A stretch of DNA of 64,000 nt from Oceanospirillaceae bacterium (GTDB taxonomy: Bacteria; Pseudomonadota; Gammaproteobacteria; Pseudomonadales; Oceanobacteraceae): assembly GCA_002724925.1 (NCBI GenBank), contig PBQA01000028.1, positions 124,001 to 188,000 on the forward strand, written 5' to 3'. Below are positions 55,475 to 64,000 of this stretch, piece by piece (positions within the stretch are counted from its first letter, which is position 1; every line of letters begins with the position of its first letter). The notes under the pieces are model-generated. The model was not told the DNA's origin. It ran no database searches and saw only the letters and a program-made list of their open reading frames with translations. A program made the position numbers and the translations under genes.

Positions 55475-56347
55475 ATGGAAGACTTACTGCGAGCACTGCT
55501 GTTTATCGGGCTGTTTGCCGGTGTGTTCATCGGAACCATGGTCATAGAAAACCTCTGGGCCAAACGTCGTGGTGTTACTAAGCTGTATCACTTCCCTGAG
55601 ACCTTCACCAACCTGATGACAGGTGCGTCGTACAAAATTGTCGACGGCATCGCCATCGCGCTCTTTATTCAGCTGTTTTACGACTGGGTGTACCAGTTTG
55701 GCTTTCAATGGAATCCGGACGTCGGCGTTGTCAGCATCATCGCGCTCATTCTGTTTATCGATCTGTGTATGTATGCCGCCCACTATCTGATGCATAAAAT
55801 CCGCTGGTTCTGGAATGCGCATGTCACGCATCACAGCTCAGAGCACATGAATTTCTCGACGGCGCTGCGCCAGAACTTCACCTATGCATTCTCAGGTACC
55901 TGGATTCTGTGGTGGATTCCTGCCGCGTTTGTCGGTTTCGATAAAACCTGGACCTTAATCGCCATTGAAGCGAACCTCGTGTATCAGTTCTTCCTGCATA
56001 CCGAACAAGTGCGCACGCTGGGCTGGGCCGAGAAAATTTTCAATACTCCGTCGCATCACAGGGTTCACCATGGCAGCAACCCGGAACAGATCGACAAGAA
56101 CTTTGGCGGCGTGCTCATTATCTGGGACAAACTTTTCGGTACATTTCAGGCAGAAGAAACCGCCGGAGAAATCGTATACGGCGTAAAACGTATGCCGACC
56201 AAGCCAAACAATCCATGGCATGCCCAGGTGTATGATTGGCAGAATATGTTCCGTGACCTGAAAACCTACAAAGATCCGCGTATTCTGTGGAAACACCCCG
56301 ACTGGGTGACTGAACAATACGGGGAGGCATCTGTTCAGAAGAAATAG
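55475..56347 (+). CDS. Sterol-desaturase/fatty-acid-hydroxylase superfamily membrane protein
   Basis: A 290-residue membrane enzyme with four or so helices and the diiron histidine clusters of the family: HYLMHKIRWFWNAHVTHHSSEHMN (about 107-130, in two parts HX3H and HX2HH) and HHRVHHG near 194. Superfamily members hydroxylate or desaturate lipids, sterols or alkyl-glycerols. AGCTGGAG lies upstream of the ATG. The divergent AraC gene is the probable regulator. Substrate unknown. Confidence 0.87.
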   Translation: MEDLLRALLFIGLFAGVFIGTMVIENLWAKRRGVTKLYHFPETFTNLMTGASYKIVDGIAIALFIQLFYDWVYQFGFQWNPDVGVVSIIALILFIDLCMYAAHYLMHKIRWFWNAHVTHHSSEHMNFSTALRQNFTYAFSGTWILWWIPAAFVGFDKTWTLIAIEANLVYQFFLHTEQVRTLGWAEKIFNTPSHHRVHHGSNPEQIDKNFGGVLIIWDKLFGTFQAEETAGEIVYGVKRMPTKPNNPWHAQVYDWQNMFRDLKTYKDPRILWKHPDWVTEQYGEASVQKK

Positions 56348-56362
56348 AACGCCTTTATTAAC

Positions 56363-56414
56363 TGCCTTCCTGAATACAAGTAACGACCAGCTGCGCCATT
56401 TATTCAGGAAGGCA
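56363..56414. repeat. 14-bp perfect inverted repeat downstream of the hydroxylase gene
   Basis: TGCCTTCCTGAATA (56363-56376) and TATTCAGGAAGGCA (56401-56414) pair perfectly around a 24-base loop. There is no T-run. It could act as a processing or terminating hairpin, or as a binding site before the GDPD gene. Confidence 0.6.
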
Positions 56415-56509
56415 AAATGACACAAGACCTTCACCAGTCAGTTGCAAAACTGAAACCCAAGCTACCTAGCCTGAACCTCCCTGTTATCCAACTGATATGG
56501 AGGTTAATC

Positions 56510-57772
56510 ATGAAATCCTTACTGACCTACGCGCTGGCATCTCTGATGCTGATTGCCGGATGTGCATCCCACGCTGGCAACGGCCACGGCAATAAATTTG
56601 GCCACTGGTTCTTCGGCAAGTTTTCTGAAACTCAGATCGGGCCGCGCCCTTTCTACCTTGTCGAAGACATGGACGAAGGCGAACTGAAAGATAAGCTGAA
56701 AAGCTGCGAAAGCGGTCCGTTTTTTCAAAGCCGTTTTTCGATTGGCCACCGCGGTGCGCCACTCCAATTTCCTGAGCACACAAAAGAGTCCTACGAAGCG
56801 GCTGCCAAAATGGGCGCGGGCATTCTGGAATGCGACGTAACATTTACCAAAGACCGTGAGCTGGTGTGTCGACATTCACAATGTGACCTTCACACCACAA
56901 CCAATATTCTGGCAACGCCACTGGCTCAAAAATGCTCAGTCGCCCCCGAATTCGACAGCAATGGCATGCTGACCAATGCTGCAGACATTACCTGCTGCAC
57001 CAGCGATATAACGCTTGCTGAATTCAAAAGCCTGCAAGGCAAAATGGACGCGGCAGATCGTACGGCAACCACCATCGAAGGCTACATGAATGCGACAGCA
57101 GACTATCGTACTGACCTGTATTCATCGAAAGGCACCCTGCTGACCCACGCAGAAAGTATTCAACTCTTTAAAGAGCTGGGCGCACATTACACGCCAGAAC
57201 TGAAATCACCGTCGGTAGACATGCCGTTTGAAGGTGACTACACGCAAGAGATGTACGCACAACAAATGATTGATGAATACCGCGAAGCCGGCATCCATCC
57301 TCGCAAAGTATGGCCACAATCCTTCAACCTTGAAGACGTAAAATACTGGATCGATAACACCTGGTACGGTCGTCAGGCGGTGTACCTGGACGGTGTTTAC
57401 GACACCAGCGTGACTCAAGCTCAAATGGAAGAATGGGTTGCCGACGGCCTGCGTGTGCTTGCTCCACCTATGTGGATGCTGCTGGATGTAAACAGCAACG
57501 GAGAAATTATCCCGTCTCAGTACGCTGAAAATGCCAAAGCAGCGGGCCTGAAACTGATCGCCTGGACCCTCGAACGCTCGGGTCGCCTGACAGACAACGG
57601 AGGCTGGTACTTCCAGTCGGTAAATGGTGACGATGGCGGCATGGACGTGATTGATAACGATGGTGACGTGATGACAGTGCTGGATGTACTGGCTAAAGAC
57701 GTCGGGGTTATTGGCGTGTTCTCAGACTGGCCGGCAACAACGACCTACTATGCGAATTGCATGGGGCTGTAA
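56510..57772 (+). CDS. Glycerophosphodiester phosphodiesterase lipoprotein
   Basis: A 420-residue enzyme that cleaves glycerophosphodiesters to glycerol-3-phosphate and an alcohol. The lipobox LIAGC (about 14-18) follows a short signal peptide. GDPD motifs are [21 protein letters not shown] split over about 80-100, then [10 protein letters not shown] with the metal Glu and Asp near 105, and CRHSQCD near 121. TGGAGG precedes ATG 56510, which I choose over 56417. Several Cys residues suggest periplasmic disulphides. Confidence 0.9.
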   Translation: MKSLLTYALASLMLIAGCASHAGNGHGNKFGHWFFGKFSETQIGPRPFYLVEDMDEGELKDKLKSCESGPFFQSRFSIGHRGAPLQFPEHTKESYEAAAKMGAGILECDVTFTKDRELVCRHSQCDLHTTTNILATPLAQKCSVAPEFDSNGMLTNAADITCCTSDITLAEFKSLQGKMDAADRTATTIEGYMNATADYRTDLYSSKGTLLTHAESIQLFKELGAHYTPELKSPSVDMPFEGDYTQEMYAQQMIDEYREAGIHPRKVWPQSFNLEDVKYWIDNTWYGRQAVYLDGVYDTSVTQAQMEEWVADGLRVLAPPMWMLLDVNSNGEIIPSQYAENAKAAGLKLIAWTLERSGRLTDNGGWYFQSVNGDDGGMDVIDNDGDVMTVLDVLAKDVGVIGVFSDWPATTTYYANCMGL

Positions 57773-57838
57773 GGCATTTTCATGCTGGGTGGAATTCAAT
57801 GCATTGGCGCTGGATTCCGACCTGCGTGGGAATGACAT

Positions 57839-58396
57839 TCAAACCAGCAAACCGTCCGCAACCTGATGAGATACCTCTTCACCGCACAAGCGGGTAACAA
57901 CCGCCAGAGCAAACTGCATTGCTGTCCCCGGGCCCTGGCTGGTGATAACGTGGTCATCAATAACGACCACTTCATCGCTCGGCGCCACCCCAGCGGTTTT
58001 CAGCTCCTCACGGAATCCAGGATACGCGGTCGCCGATTTTCCTTCTAATAATCCATGACATGCCAGAACAACGTAAGGCGCGGCACAGATGGCTCCGATT
58101 GTTTTTCTGTCTTCGTGTTGACGCTTCAGCAAAGAAACAAAAGCTTCGTTGTCTGATAGGTTTTGAGCTCCCGGCATGCCTCCCGGCACCAGGATGGCAT
58201 CCCACTCATCATCAACGCACTCTCCCATCAGTACGTCAGCAACTAATTGAACGCCTCGCGAGCAGGTGACCTGATGGCCCGGTGCTACTGAAGCAACCGT
58301 GACGTCGATCTCCGCTCGACGCAGCACGTCGATGATAGTGACGGCTTCCAACTCTTCGGTACCGTCTGCGACACCGATCAGGACCTTCTTGTTCAT
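57839..58396 (-). CDS. DJ-1/PfpI-family protein (YajL-like)
   Basis: 185 residues, with the DJ-1 acid and Cys: GTEELEAVTIIDVLRRA near 12-28 (Glu) and AICAAPYVVL near 103 (nucleophilic Cys). Members act as glyoxalase/deglycase or oxidative-stress chaperones; activity is debated. It starts one base after the EamA gene stop and is the last gene of the selenium-associated operon. Confidence 0.9.
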   Translation of the reverse strand: MNKKVLIGVADGTEELEAVTIIDVLRRAEIDVTVASVAPGHQVTCSRGVQLVADVLMGECVDDEWDAILVPGGMPGAQNLSDNEAFVSLLKRQHEDRKTIGAICAAPYVVLACHGLLEGKSATAYPGFREELKTAGVAPSDEVVVIDDHVITSQGPGTAMQFALAVVTRLCGEEVSHQVADGLLV

Positions 58397-58397
58397 T

Positions 58398-59231
58398 TCA
58401 CACCTCAGGCTGAAGTATTACCGGAATGCAGGCCAGAATCACAATGCACCAGAATACCTGCACTTTTGATATGGCCTCTCTGAACAATAACAAACCACCC
58501 AGCAAAGCTCCAACAATGCCGACGCTACGCTTGACGGTCTCAACAATGCCAGCATCCAGACCGTCCAGCGCCAACCACTGAAATACCACCGCACCAACAA
58601 ACACCAGCAATGCTGGTATCAGCCGTAACGCCCTGCCCTGCAGACGTGCAGGTGTTCGCGTTGCCAATGCGTAAGTCGCAATCAACAGTGAGCCCAGCGT
58701 TGTCTGAATCACCCCATGAAAGAACGGGCCACTGTGCTCCAGCGCTTGCTTGTCAAACACAATACCAACGCCCCAACCAAAGCAGACCAGCAACATCAAC
58801 ATAAAGGGTTTACCCTTCACGTGATGTAAACCACCCTGAGCGCCACCAATCGCCACTACAGTGACCAGCATCGCCAGCCATTGATACAGACTCAGTGATT
58901 CACCCAGCAACCAACCTGCTGCCAGTGTTGAAATGACCGGCGTCAAAGCAAGTACCGGGATAACACGGGCAACGTCACCCAGTTTCAGCGCGGTTATAAA
59001 GCCCACAGCAGCCATTGCCGCAAGTGTTGCGGCGACGAGCGACGGCAGCCAGTATCCAGCGGATACCGACGAGTCTGAGGCGATGAAATATGCGGCAAGA
59101 TATAAAGGGATCGCGCCGACGTTGAAAGCCAGCGTCAACGCCAGCGGAGTTTCATTAGCGACCAGCTTTTTGCGGGAAAGATCAAACAGCGTCCAGCAGA
59201 TCGCTGAAATAAAAAGAAAGGCTATCGACAT
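58398..59231 (-). CDS. EamA/DMT-family transporter
   Basis: 277 residues with ten predicted membrane helices in two EamA repeats (about 1-130 and 140-275). Drug/metabolite transporters of this family mostly export small metabolites; the substrate cannot be inferred from the sequence. It is packed between the ABC permease (1-base gap) and the DJ-1 gene, so it belongs to the operon. Confidence 0.88.
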   Translation of the reverse strand: MSIAFLFISAICWTLFDLSRKKLVANETPLALTLAFNVGAIPLYLAAYFIASDSSVSAGYWLPSLVAATLAAMAAVGFITALKLGDVARVIPVLALTPVISTLAAGWLLGESLSLYQWLAMLVTVVAIGGAQGGLHHVKGKPFMLMLLVCFGWGVGIVFDKQALEHSGPFFHGVIQTTLGSLLIATYALATRTPARLQGRALRLIPALLVFVGAVVFQWLALDGLDAGIVETVKRSVGIVGALLGGLLLFREAISKVQVFWCIVILACIPVILQPEV

Positions 59232-59232
59232 A

Positions 59233-60717
59233 TTACATCCGCGGAGTTTTTAAACCCGCCGCTTTGCGCAAACGCCGGGACAGGCTGTCGACGATAACAT
59301 TCAATGCGGCGGCAACAAGAATCAGGAAGAAGGCCTTATCAAAGCGGATTTCTTCAAAGGCAGAGTCCACATAAAAGCCAAGCGTCGCGATACCAAGAAC
59401 GCCCATCATAGCGCTTTCACGCATGATGACTTCCCAGCGATAAAACAGCAGCGCCAGAAACGCCGGGTAGCGCTGTGGTAAATCCTGATAAAAATAACGC
59501 GCAAGTCCCACCGGGGAGTCCTGCCTCTGTTGCGCACATGAGTCCTGGCTGTGGTTAGCCAGAAGAAACGCTATCAACCCGCCATTATGCAACGCCAGTG
59601 CGAAAATCGCCGGTAACGCCGAAGGACCAAACAACAGCATAAAGAGATACGCCAGCATCAATTCAGGAACCGAACGCAACACCAGCAATTTAAATCGCCC
59701 CAGCCAATAGTAGCGCCCTACCAGCCAGCGGCTCGCGAATGGATACCAGGCCAGGGCCAGCACACCACTGAGCACCAGCGCTGCCTGGGTAATCGCTATC
59801 GTCTGAATAAGTGCTGGGCCGACTTCATCCGCCAATACATTGCCGTACCATCTCAGTGCGCCTGCAATGTCGCCGTTAAGAAGAGAACCTGGCCATAAGT
59901 CCTGAGTAAAGAATTGCCACACGAAACTCGCATTCACCGGCGGCATCTCCGGCAGCAGAAATAAAGCCCCAAGGAGGTACGCCAGTAATAACTTTTTGTA
60001 AAACCAGAACCTGACGGTGCCAATTAAAATAAGGAATACCCAGAATACCGCAGCCGCTTCACTGTAGTCCCCCTGACGAAACGCCGTCTCAAGGTGAAAC
60101 CCTAGCGTTGGCAGGCCAATAAAGCCCAGAATCGCACTCGACCGCAATGCGCACTCGAAGCGGTAACGGATATACGAGCGCATGGCTGGCCAGGCCTGTG
60201 GAATCCATGCATAAAAGAAGCGGCTTAAACGACTGGAGCCTGACAGCGTATCGACCGTTGCAGAAGACTGCTGATGAAATATATCTGAAAAGACCTTAGC
60301 GAATATGCCCGCAAAAGGAATCGTGATGGCCAATAACCCAGTCAAAGCACTGAGACCGAACACCTGCATAAACAACAGGCCCCAGAAAATCTCGTGCACA
60401 GAACGGATAACAGCAGAAAATACCCGGACAATCCGCCAGTGAAACCAGATAGCCAGTAACACGCCCAGCGCCGCCGACACCGCGACCCCGAGTAAAGCAA
60501 AGCTGACGGTGTGTAACGCCGACATAAGGAGTTCATCAGCGTCTGGCCAGAACGGCGTGATCATCCCCCAGCCTATGCGTCCAAACTCTTCCCAAGGGTC
60601 GGGCTGATACAAAAAGATGTCGGCAAAGAACAGAGACAAGAATGCAACCAGAGCAAACCACAGGCTCAGGTTCCGGTAGCGTGCCCCCGTCGACACTGCA
60701 TGGATTTTAATGCCCAT
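59233..60717 (-). CDS. Fused PhnE-like ABC permease of the putative selenium transporter
   Basis: A 494-residue permease made of two PhnE-type BPD_transp_1 domains in one chain (about 60-250 and 290-480). A typical PhnE is about half this length, so a PhnE1-PhnE2 pair appears fused; the usual EAA-type loop is seen in SAILGFIGLPTLGFHLETAF near 192 and MMGVLGIATLGFYVDSAF near 438. It directly follows the PhnC-like gene (2-base gap). Confidence 0.85.
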   Translation of the reverse strand: MGIKIHAVSTGARYRNLSLWFALVAFLSLFFADIFLYQPDPWEEFGRIGWGMITPFWPDADELLMSALHTVSFALLGVAVSAALGVLLAIWFHWRIVRVFSAVIRSVHEIFWGLLFMQVFGLSALTGLLAITIPFAGIFAKVFSDIFHQQSSATVDTLSGSSRLSRFFYAWIPQAWPAMRSYIRYRFECALRSSAILGFIGLPTLGFHLETAFRQGDYSEAAAVFWVFLILIGTVRFWFYKKLLLAYLLGALFLLPEMPPVNASFVWQFFTQDLWPGSLLNGDIAGALRWYGNVLADEVGPALIQTIAITQAALVLSGVLALAWYPFASRWLVGRYYWLGRFKLLVLRSVPELMLAYLFMLLFGPSALPAIFALALHNGGLIAFLLANHSQDSCAQQRQDSPVGLARYFYQDLPQRYPAFLALLFYRWEVIMRESAMMGVLGIATLGFYVDSAFEEIRFDKAFFLILVAAALNVIVDSLSRRLRKAAGLKTPRM

Positions 60718-60719
60718 GT

Positions 60720-61391
60720 TCAGGCATCCTGATAGACGGTTTCGAGTACGCTGAGATCAACCTCTGTCGCTTGCCAGTCGCCATACACACGACCGTTTTT
60801 TAACGCGATAATACGATCAAAATATCTCAGTGCCAGCTCTGGACTATGGATGGCAACCACCGCTGTCATGTGCTGGTCCAGCACATGCTTTAAGAGTTGT
60901 TCACCCTGTTCAGGGTCAAGAGAAGAAACAGGCTCATCCCCCATAAATACCGACTGCTGTCGATAAAGCGCCCGCCCCAACGCAACGCGCTGACGTTGGC
61001 CACCGGATAACTGATCCGGGGAATTCTGCAGTTTATCTTCGATGCCCAGCGTGCGAGCCAGATCCGCGACCTCTTCACGGCGGGCCGCCCAGGGGCGGAT
61101 CAGATTAATCAGGTTATAAAACGTCGAAAAGCGGGATAACCCGCCCATATAAATATTCTGATAAGTGGACAACAAGTCCACAAGGCCACTGTCTTGCGGA
61201 CATAAGGCGATGGCGTCTGGGTGCTGCCTCCACAACAACGAAAGCAGCGTTGACTTCCCGGCGCCCGATGGCCCAACCAGAGCGACCTTTTCACCCTCAC
61301 CAATGGCCAGCGTAATATCGTGCAATACTGGCTCATTATCGTGAGAAAAAGACGCTCCGGTAAGCTGAAACATAGACTCGACCGGCGTCAT
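60720..61391 (-). CDS. PhnC-like ABC ATP-binding protein of the putative selenium transporter
   Basis: A 223-residue ATPase with Walker A GPSGAGKST near 39, signature LSGGQRQRVALGRAL near 123, Walker B VFMGDEPVSSLD near 142 and the switch HSPE near 183. The start codon shares one base with the stop of the PhnD-like gene. It is shorter than E. coli PhnC (262). Confidence 0.88.
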   Translation of the reverse strand: MTPVESMFQLTGASFSHDNEPVLHDITLAIGEGEKVALVGPSGAGKSTLLSLLWRQHPDAIALCPQDSGLVDLLSTYQNIYMGGLSRFSTFYNLINLIRPWAARREEVADLARTLGIEDKLQNSPDQLSGGQRQRVALGRALYRQQSVFMGDEPVSSLDPEQGEQLLKHVLDQHMTAVVAIHSPELALRYFDRIIALKNGRVYGDWQATEVDLSVLETVYQDA

Positions 61392-62248
61392 TAATCGAGT
61401 AGGCCGATGGCTTTACCCGTCCGCTCAATCGGAGCATAGTCATCATTGCTCGCAGGGACGAACGACTTACGAGGGAAGCTCGCCAGCAGGTCTTCGTCTT
61501 TCATATTCAGCAGTACGTCTCTGACTTTTTCTTTAAAGCCTTCGCCATAACGGGCATCAACATCACCGCGAATTGTCCATTGGTAGTCAGGATACGTTGG
61601 CGTTGTCCAAACGACTTTGACTTTATCTGTGTCGATCTTGCCTTCTTCAACTTCGGTGTCCCAAACGCTGTAATTTACAGCGCCCACCTGGTACACACCG
61701 CTCTGTACCTGAGCAATGGTGCGGCTATGGTCGCCAGAAAATCCGACGCGACTGAACAGCTCATCCGGAGCGGCATTAAATGTATCGCGGATAAAGAATT
61801 CAGGCATCAGACGGCCAGAGGTAGAACCCTTTGAACCAAAGGTAAAGGTCTTGCCTTTGATATCTTCAGGTAGCTCGTCAGACGCTTCAATGCCCGTGCT
61901 GGTATGCGCAATGATATAGGTTTTGAAAAACTGATCTTCATAGCCCTGAGCAATCGCCTCAGACCCATCTACCAGCGCACGCGCCTGAACACCTGACAAA
62001 CCACCAAACCAAGCGAGTTGTACCTGATCGTTACGGAAAGCAGTGATTGCCGCAGGATAAGATTTCACCGGGATATACTTCACCTCAACGCCCAGTTGCT
62101 CAGACAAATAATCAGCAACCTTACCGAAGCGCGCGTTCAGACGGCTCTCATCAGCGTCAGGAATCGCGGTAAACGTAAAGGTTTCGGCAGCCGCTGCAGC
62201 ACTCATCAGCATCCCCGCTGCCACAGCGAACAAAGAACGTAATTTCAT
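61391..62248 (-). CDS. PhnD-like periplasmic binding protein, putative selenate/selenium transporter
   Basis: 285 residues: signal peptide (MKLRSLFAVAAGMLMSAAAAA) and a PhnD-family substrate-binding fold (about 25-270) with LAWFGGLSGVQARALVDG near 81 and FGSKGSTSGRLMPEFF near 139. The phosphonate name would be the default, but genes of this subfamily next to selD-mnmH are annotated as putative selenate ABC transporter binding proteins in several databases. That fits the two genes upstream. Ligand not proven. Confidence 0.83.
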   Translation of the reverse strand: MKLRSLFAVAAGMLMSAAAAAETFTFTAIPDADESRLNARFGKVADYLSEQLGVEVKYIPVKSYPAAITAFRNDQVQLAWFGGLSGVQARALVDGSEAIAQGYEDQFFKTYIIAHTSTGIEASDELPEDIKGKTFTFGSKGSTSGRLMPEFFIRDTFNAAPDELFSRVGFSGDHSRTIAQVQSGVYQVGAVNYSVWDTEVEEGKIDTDKVKVVWTTPTYPDYQWTIRGDVDARYGEGFKEKVRDVLLNMKDEDLLASFPRKSFVPASNDDYAPIERTGKAIGLLD

Positions 62249-62252
62249 TTTT

Positions 62253-63365
62253 TTATCCTTTTAAATCAGAATCAGAAAGTGAATTTAAATAGTCGCGAAC
62301 CTCGTCAAATGAGCCACGCATAACCAGCCGTCCTTTTTTACGGGACAACTGGTATTGATACATAGGGTCGTAATACTGTTCGAGCAGGTGCCCAATCCAT
62401 TCACGATGTAATTCAGGACTACCCTGCTCGTGCTGCCGGATGGCTTTTTCGAGAAGTTCGGTAATGGCCCGATGGCGTACACCGCCCAAGCGACGTTCCA
62501 CTTTACTCATACTCTGACGTAAATCATCAGCAAACGCAGCAAAGCCTTCGTCTTCACCAAGAAACGCCTGCCACTCAGAGAGCTTATCCAGAATATAATT
62601 GCTGTAGCTGTGCTCAACACGCGATTCAAAGCTGGCCTCTACAATAGCCAGAGGCGCGTTCGCCATCTGGTTTCGTAAGATCTCAGGCAATGCACAACGA
62701 CCGATTAATAAGCTCTCGTCTTCGAGAACGACCGGCATGTTCGACTTAAACGCTTCATGGCGAAGAAGATCCACAGCCAAGACATTCTCAAAACCGATCT
62801 GCGCAGGCTGACCGCCCGGGCGTTTACCGAACGTACTGCCTCGGTGGTGCGCCAGACCTTCAAGATCGACACTGGCCGGAACCTGCTTCAGTAATTCAGT
62901 TTTTGCACATCCCGTCTGCCCCGCGACCACGACCAGAGGTTTCTCAACCACAACGCGTTCGAGAGTATCGATCAGGAAACGTCGCATGGCTTTGTAGCCA
63001 CCGGTAATACGTGGATATTCGCAACCGGCCTCTTTCAGCCATTGCTGCGTAATCTGACTGCGCAGACCGCCACGAAAACAATACAAGTAGCCTTCCGGGT
63101 TTTCTTTTGCAAAAGCGAGCCATTTTTCGATTCGCTCATCCTTAGTTTTACCCGACACCAACTGATGGCCGAGTTTAATGGCTTCGTCCTGGCCTTTCTT
63201 TTTATAGCAAGTACCGACTTTCGCCCGCTCCTGATCCGTCATTAACGGCAGGCTGACCGCATGCGGAAACGCCCCCTTCTTAAATTCCAGCGGCGCACGG
63301 GTATCCATCATCGGCGTATCGTTTAAAAAGAGGGATTTAAAATCGGCGGTATCCGGGCGACTCAT
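62253..63365 (-). CDS. mnmH: tRNA 2-selenouridine synthase
   Basis: MnmH (SelU/YbbB) replaces the 2-thio group of U34 in tRNA-Lys, -Glu and -Gln with selenium from selenophosphate. The 370-residue protein has a rhodanese domain (about 1-130) with the active Cys in YCFRGGLRS near 96, and a P-loop domain with AGQTGCAKTELL near 148. It overlaps the selD stop codon by 4 bases, so the two are co-translated. Confidence 0.95.
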   Translation of the reverse strand: MSRPDTADFKSLFLNDTPMMDTRAPLEFKKGAFPHAVSLPLMTDQERAKVGTCYKKKGQDEAIKLGHQLVSGKTKDERIEKWLAFAKENPEGYLYCFRGGLRSQITQQWLKEAGCEYPRITGGYKAMRRFLIDTLERVVVEKPLVVVAGQTGCAKTELLKQVPASVDLEGLAHHRGSTFGKRPGGQPAQIGFENVLAVDLLRHEAFKSNMPVVLEDESLLIGRCALPEILRNQMANAPLAIVEASFESRVEHSYSNYILDKLSEWQAFLGEDEGFAAFADDLRQSMSKVERRLGGVRHRAITELLEKAIRQHEQGSPELHREWIGHLLEQYYDPMYQYQLSRKKGRLVMRGSFDEVRDYLNSLSDSDLKG

Positions 63366-64000
63366 GCACGCACCTCAACCCTGACGGTATCTCCTGACGC
63401 CTGCACCAGTTCACCGACACAAACCGACTGCAGCCCTTCTGCAGCCAAAATCGCCTCCACCGCGCCCGCCTGCTCAGGGCGCACGGCAATCAACAAGCCG
63501 CCACTGGTTTGCGGATCACACACAATGGCACGCTGCTCATCGGTTAACGCAGACAGCTTCTCTCCGTAGCTCTCAAAGTTACGATCCGTACCGCCCGGCA
63601 TCGAGCCCTGAGCGATGTAATCTTTCACAGGAGGCATAACAGGCAATGCGTTGTAATCAATCACGGCATCCACACCACTGCCCTCGCAGATTTCCAACAA
63701 ATGCCCGCCTAGCCCAAAGCCGGTGACATCCGTCAGCGCTTCCACACCCGGCAACTGAGAGATCTTCTCTCCGACCTTGTTAAGGATGCACATAGTGTCA
63801 CGCGCCAAAAACTCATGCTCTGGCTTTAAGATCTTCTTCTTCTGAGCGGTGGTCAGCACACCAACGCCCAACGGCTTCGACAGGTACAACTTACAACCCG
63901 CCGTCGCCTGATCGTTCTGCTTCAGCTTATCGATATCAACGATGCCCGTCACCGCCAGGCCGAAGATAGGCTCCGGTGCATCAATACTATGACCACCCGC
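63362..64000 (-). CDS. selD: Selenide, water dikinase, C-terminal part (5' end outside window)
   Basis: SelD makes selenophosphate from selenide and ATP. The frame runs off the window at base 64000. Visible are the AGGHSIDAPEPIFGLAVTG segment and the later TDVTGFGLGGHLLE, and a C-terminus of the normal length. The N-terminal Cys/Sec active site is not in the window. First gene of the operon seen here. Confidence 0.95.
   Translation of the reverse strand, partial: AGGHSIDAPEPIFGLAVTGIVDIDKLKQNDQATAGCKLYLSKPLGVGVLTTAQKKKILKPEHEFLARDTMCILNKVGEKISQLPGVEALTDVTGFGLGGHLLEICEGSGVDAVIDYNALPVMPPVKDYIAQGSMPGGTDRNFESYGEKLSALTDEQRAIVCDPQTSGGLLIAVRPEQAGAVEAILAAEGLQSVCVGELVQASGDTVRVEVRA

Noticed and set aside
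61391-62248. Phosphonate uptake as the primary call for the PhnD/C/E-like genes
   Set aside because: No C-P lyase or phosphonatase gene is nearby, and the operon begins with selD-mnmH.

Overview
The window reads as a chromosomal segment of a marine gammaproteobacterium, most like the Oceanospirillales (Thalassolituus/Oceanobacter-type bacteria). The reasons are a conserved thrS-infC-rpmI-rplT-pheS-pheT-ihfA-merR-tRNA-Pro block, purE-purK, uvrB, yaaA, a FabB-type ketoacyl synthase, and an unusually heavy load of lipid genes. The genus is inferred from gene content only.

Layout. 1-2 kb: end of an ArnT/PMT-type glycosyltransferase, overlapped by a PAP2 phosphatase. 2.1-8.3 kb: fabB, then a 1630-residue single-chain acetyl-CoA-carboxylase-like protein (CT-alpha, CT-beta, biotin carboxylase, biotin carrier). 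8.4-13 kb: ECF sigma factor, MAPEG protein, uvrB, aminotransferase. 13-19 kb: YajG-like lipoprotein, yaaA, two adjacent acyl-CoA dehydrogenases and an acyl-CoA synthetase. 19-21.4 kb: purE, purK, yaiL-like gene.

21.4-27.2 kb is an AT-richer accessory region in which every gene but one is on the minus strand. It begins at the 3' end of yaiL, and a diverged copy of that end lies 1.7 kb further on. It holds VF530 and small unknown genes, a REP-associated (RAYT) transposase, an exact 89-bp tandem duplication, and a run of minus-strand genes separated by 70-95 bp imperfect hairpins that look like integron attC sites. I read the last part as a small, decaying integron-cassette array without an integrase (CALIN). 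Its largest gene encodes a DUF4062 protein, and two of its other genes are frameshifted. This is the most interesting part of the window.

27.4-35.8 kb: MacAB-like ABC export cluster; an ammonium transporter with a clear sigma-54 promoter and NtrC-like sites, coupled to an unknown gene; a metallophosphatase; a CBS-pair protein. 35.8-42.6 kb: Ig-like lipoprotein and FadL-family porin pair, and an RcnR/DmeR-type sensor divergent from a DmeF-type metal exporter. 42.7-46.4 kb: a fusion of a DUF2306-like membrane module to a fatty-acid desaturase, next to a membrane-bound AraC regulator, with direct repeats between them. 46.5-54.2 kb: the translation block, whose infC uses an ATC start codon. 54.3-57.8 kb: AraC regulator divergent from a sterol-desaturase-family hydroxylase, then a GDPD lipoprotein. 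57.8-64 kb: a tight minus-strand operon selD-mnmH-phnD/C/E-like-EamA-DJ-1, read as selenium uptake and selenouridine synthesis.

Common threads are fatty-acid synthesis, modification and breakdown (fabB, fused ACC, two membrane diiron enzymes, two ACADs, acyl-CoA synthetase, FadL), each often beside its own regulator. Start sites were chosen from ribosome binding sites and family N-termini. All hairpins, promoters and repeats were found by eye.
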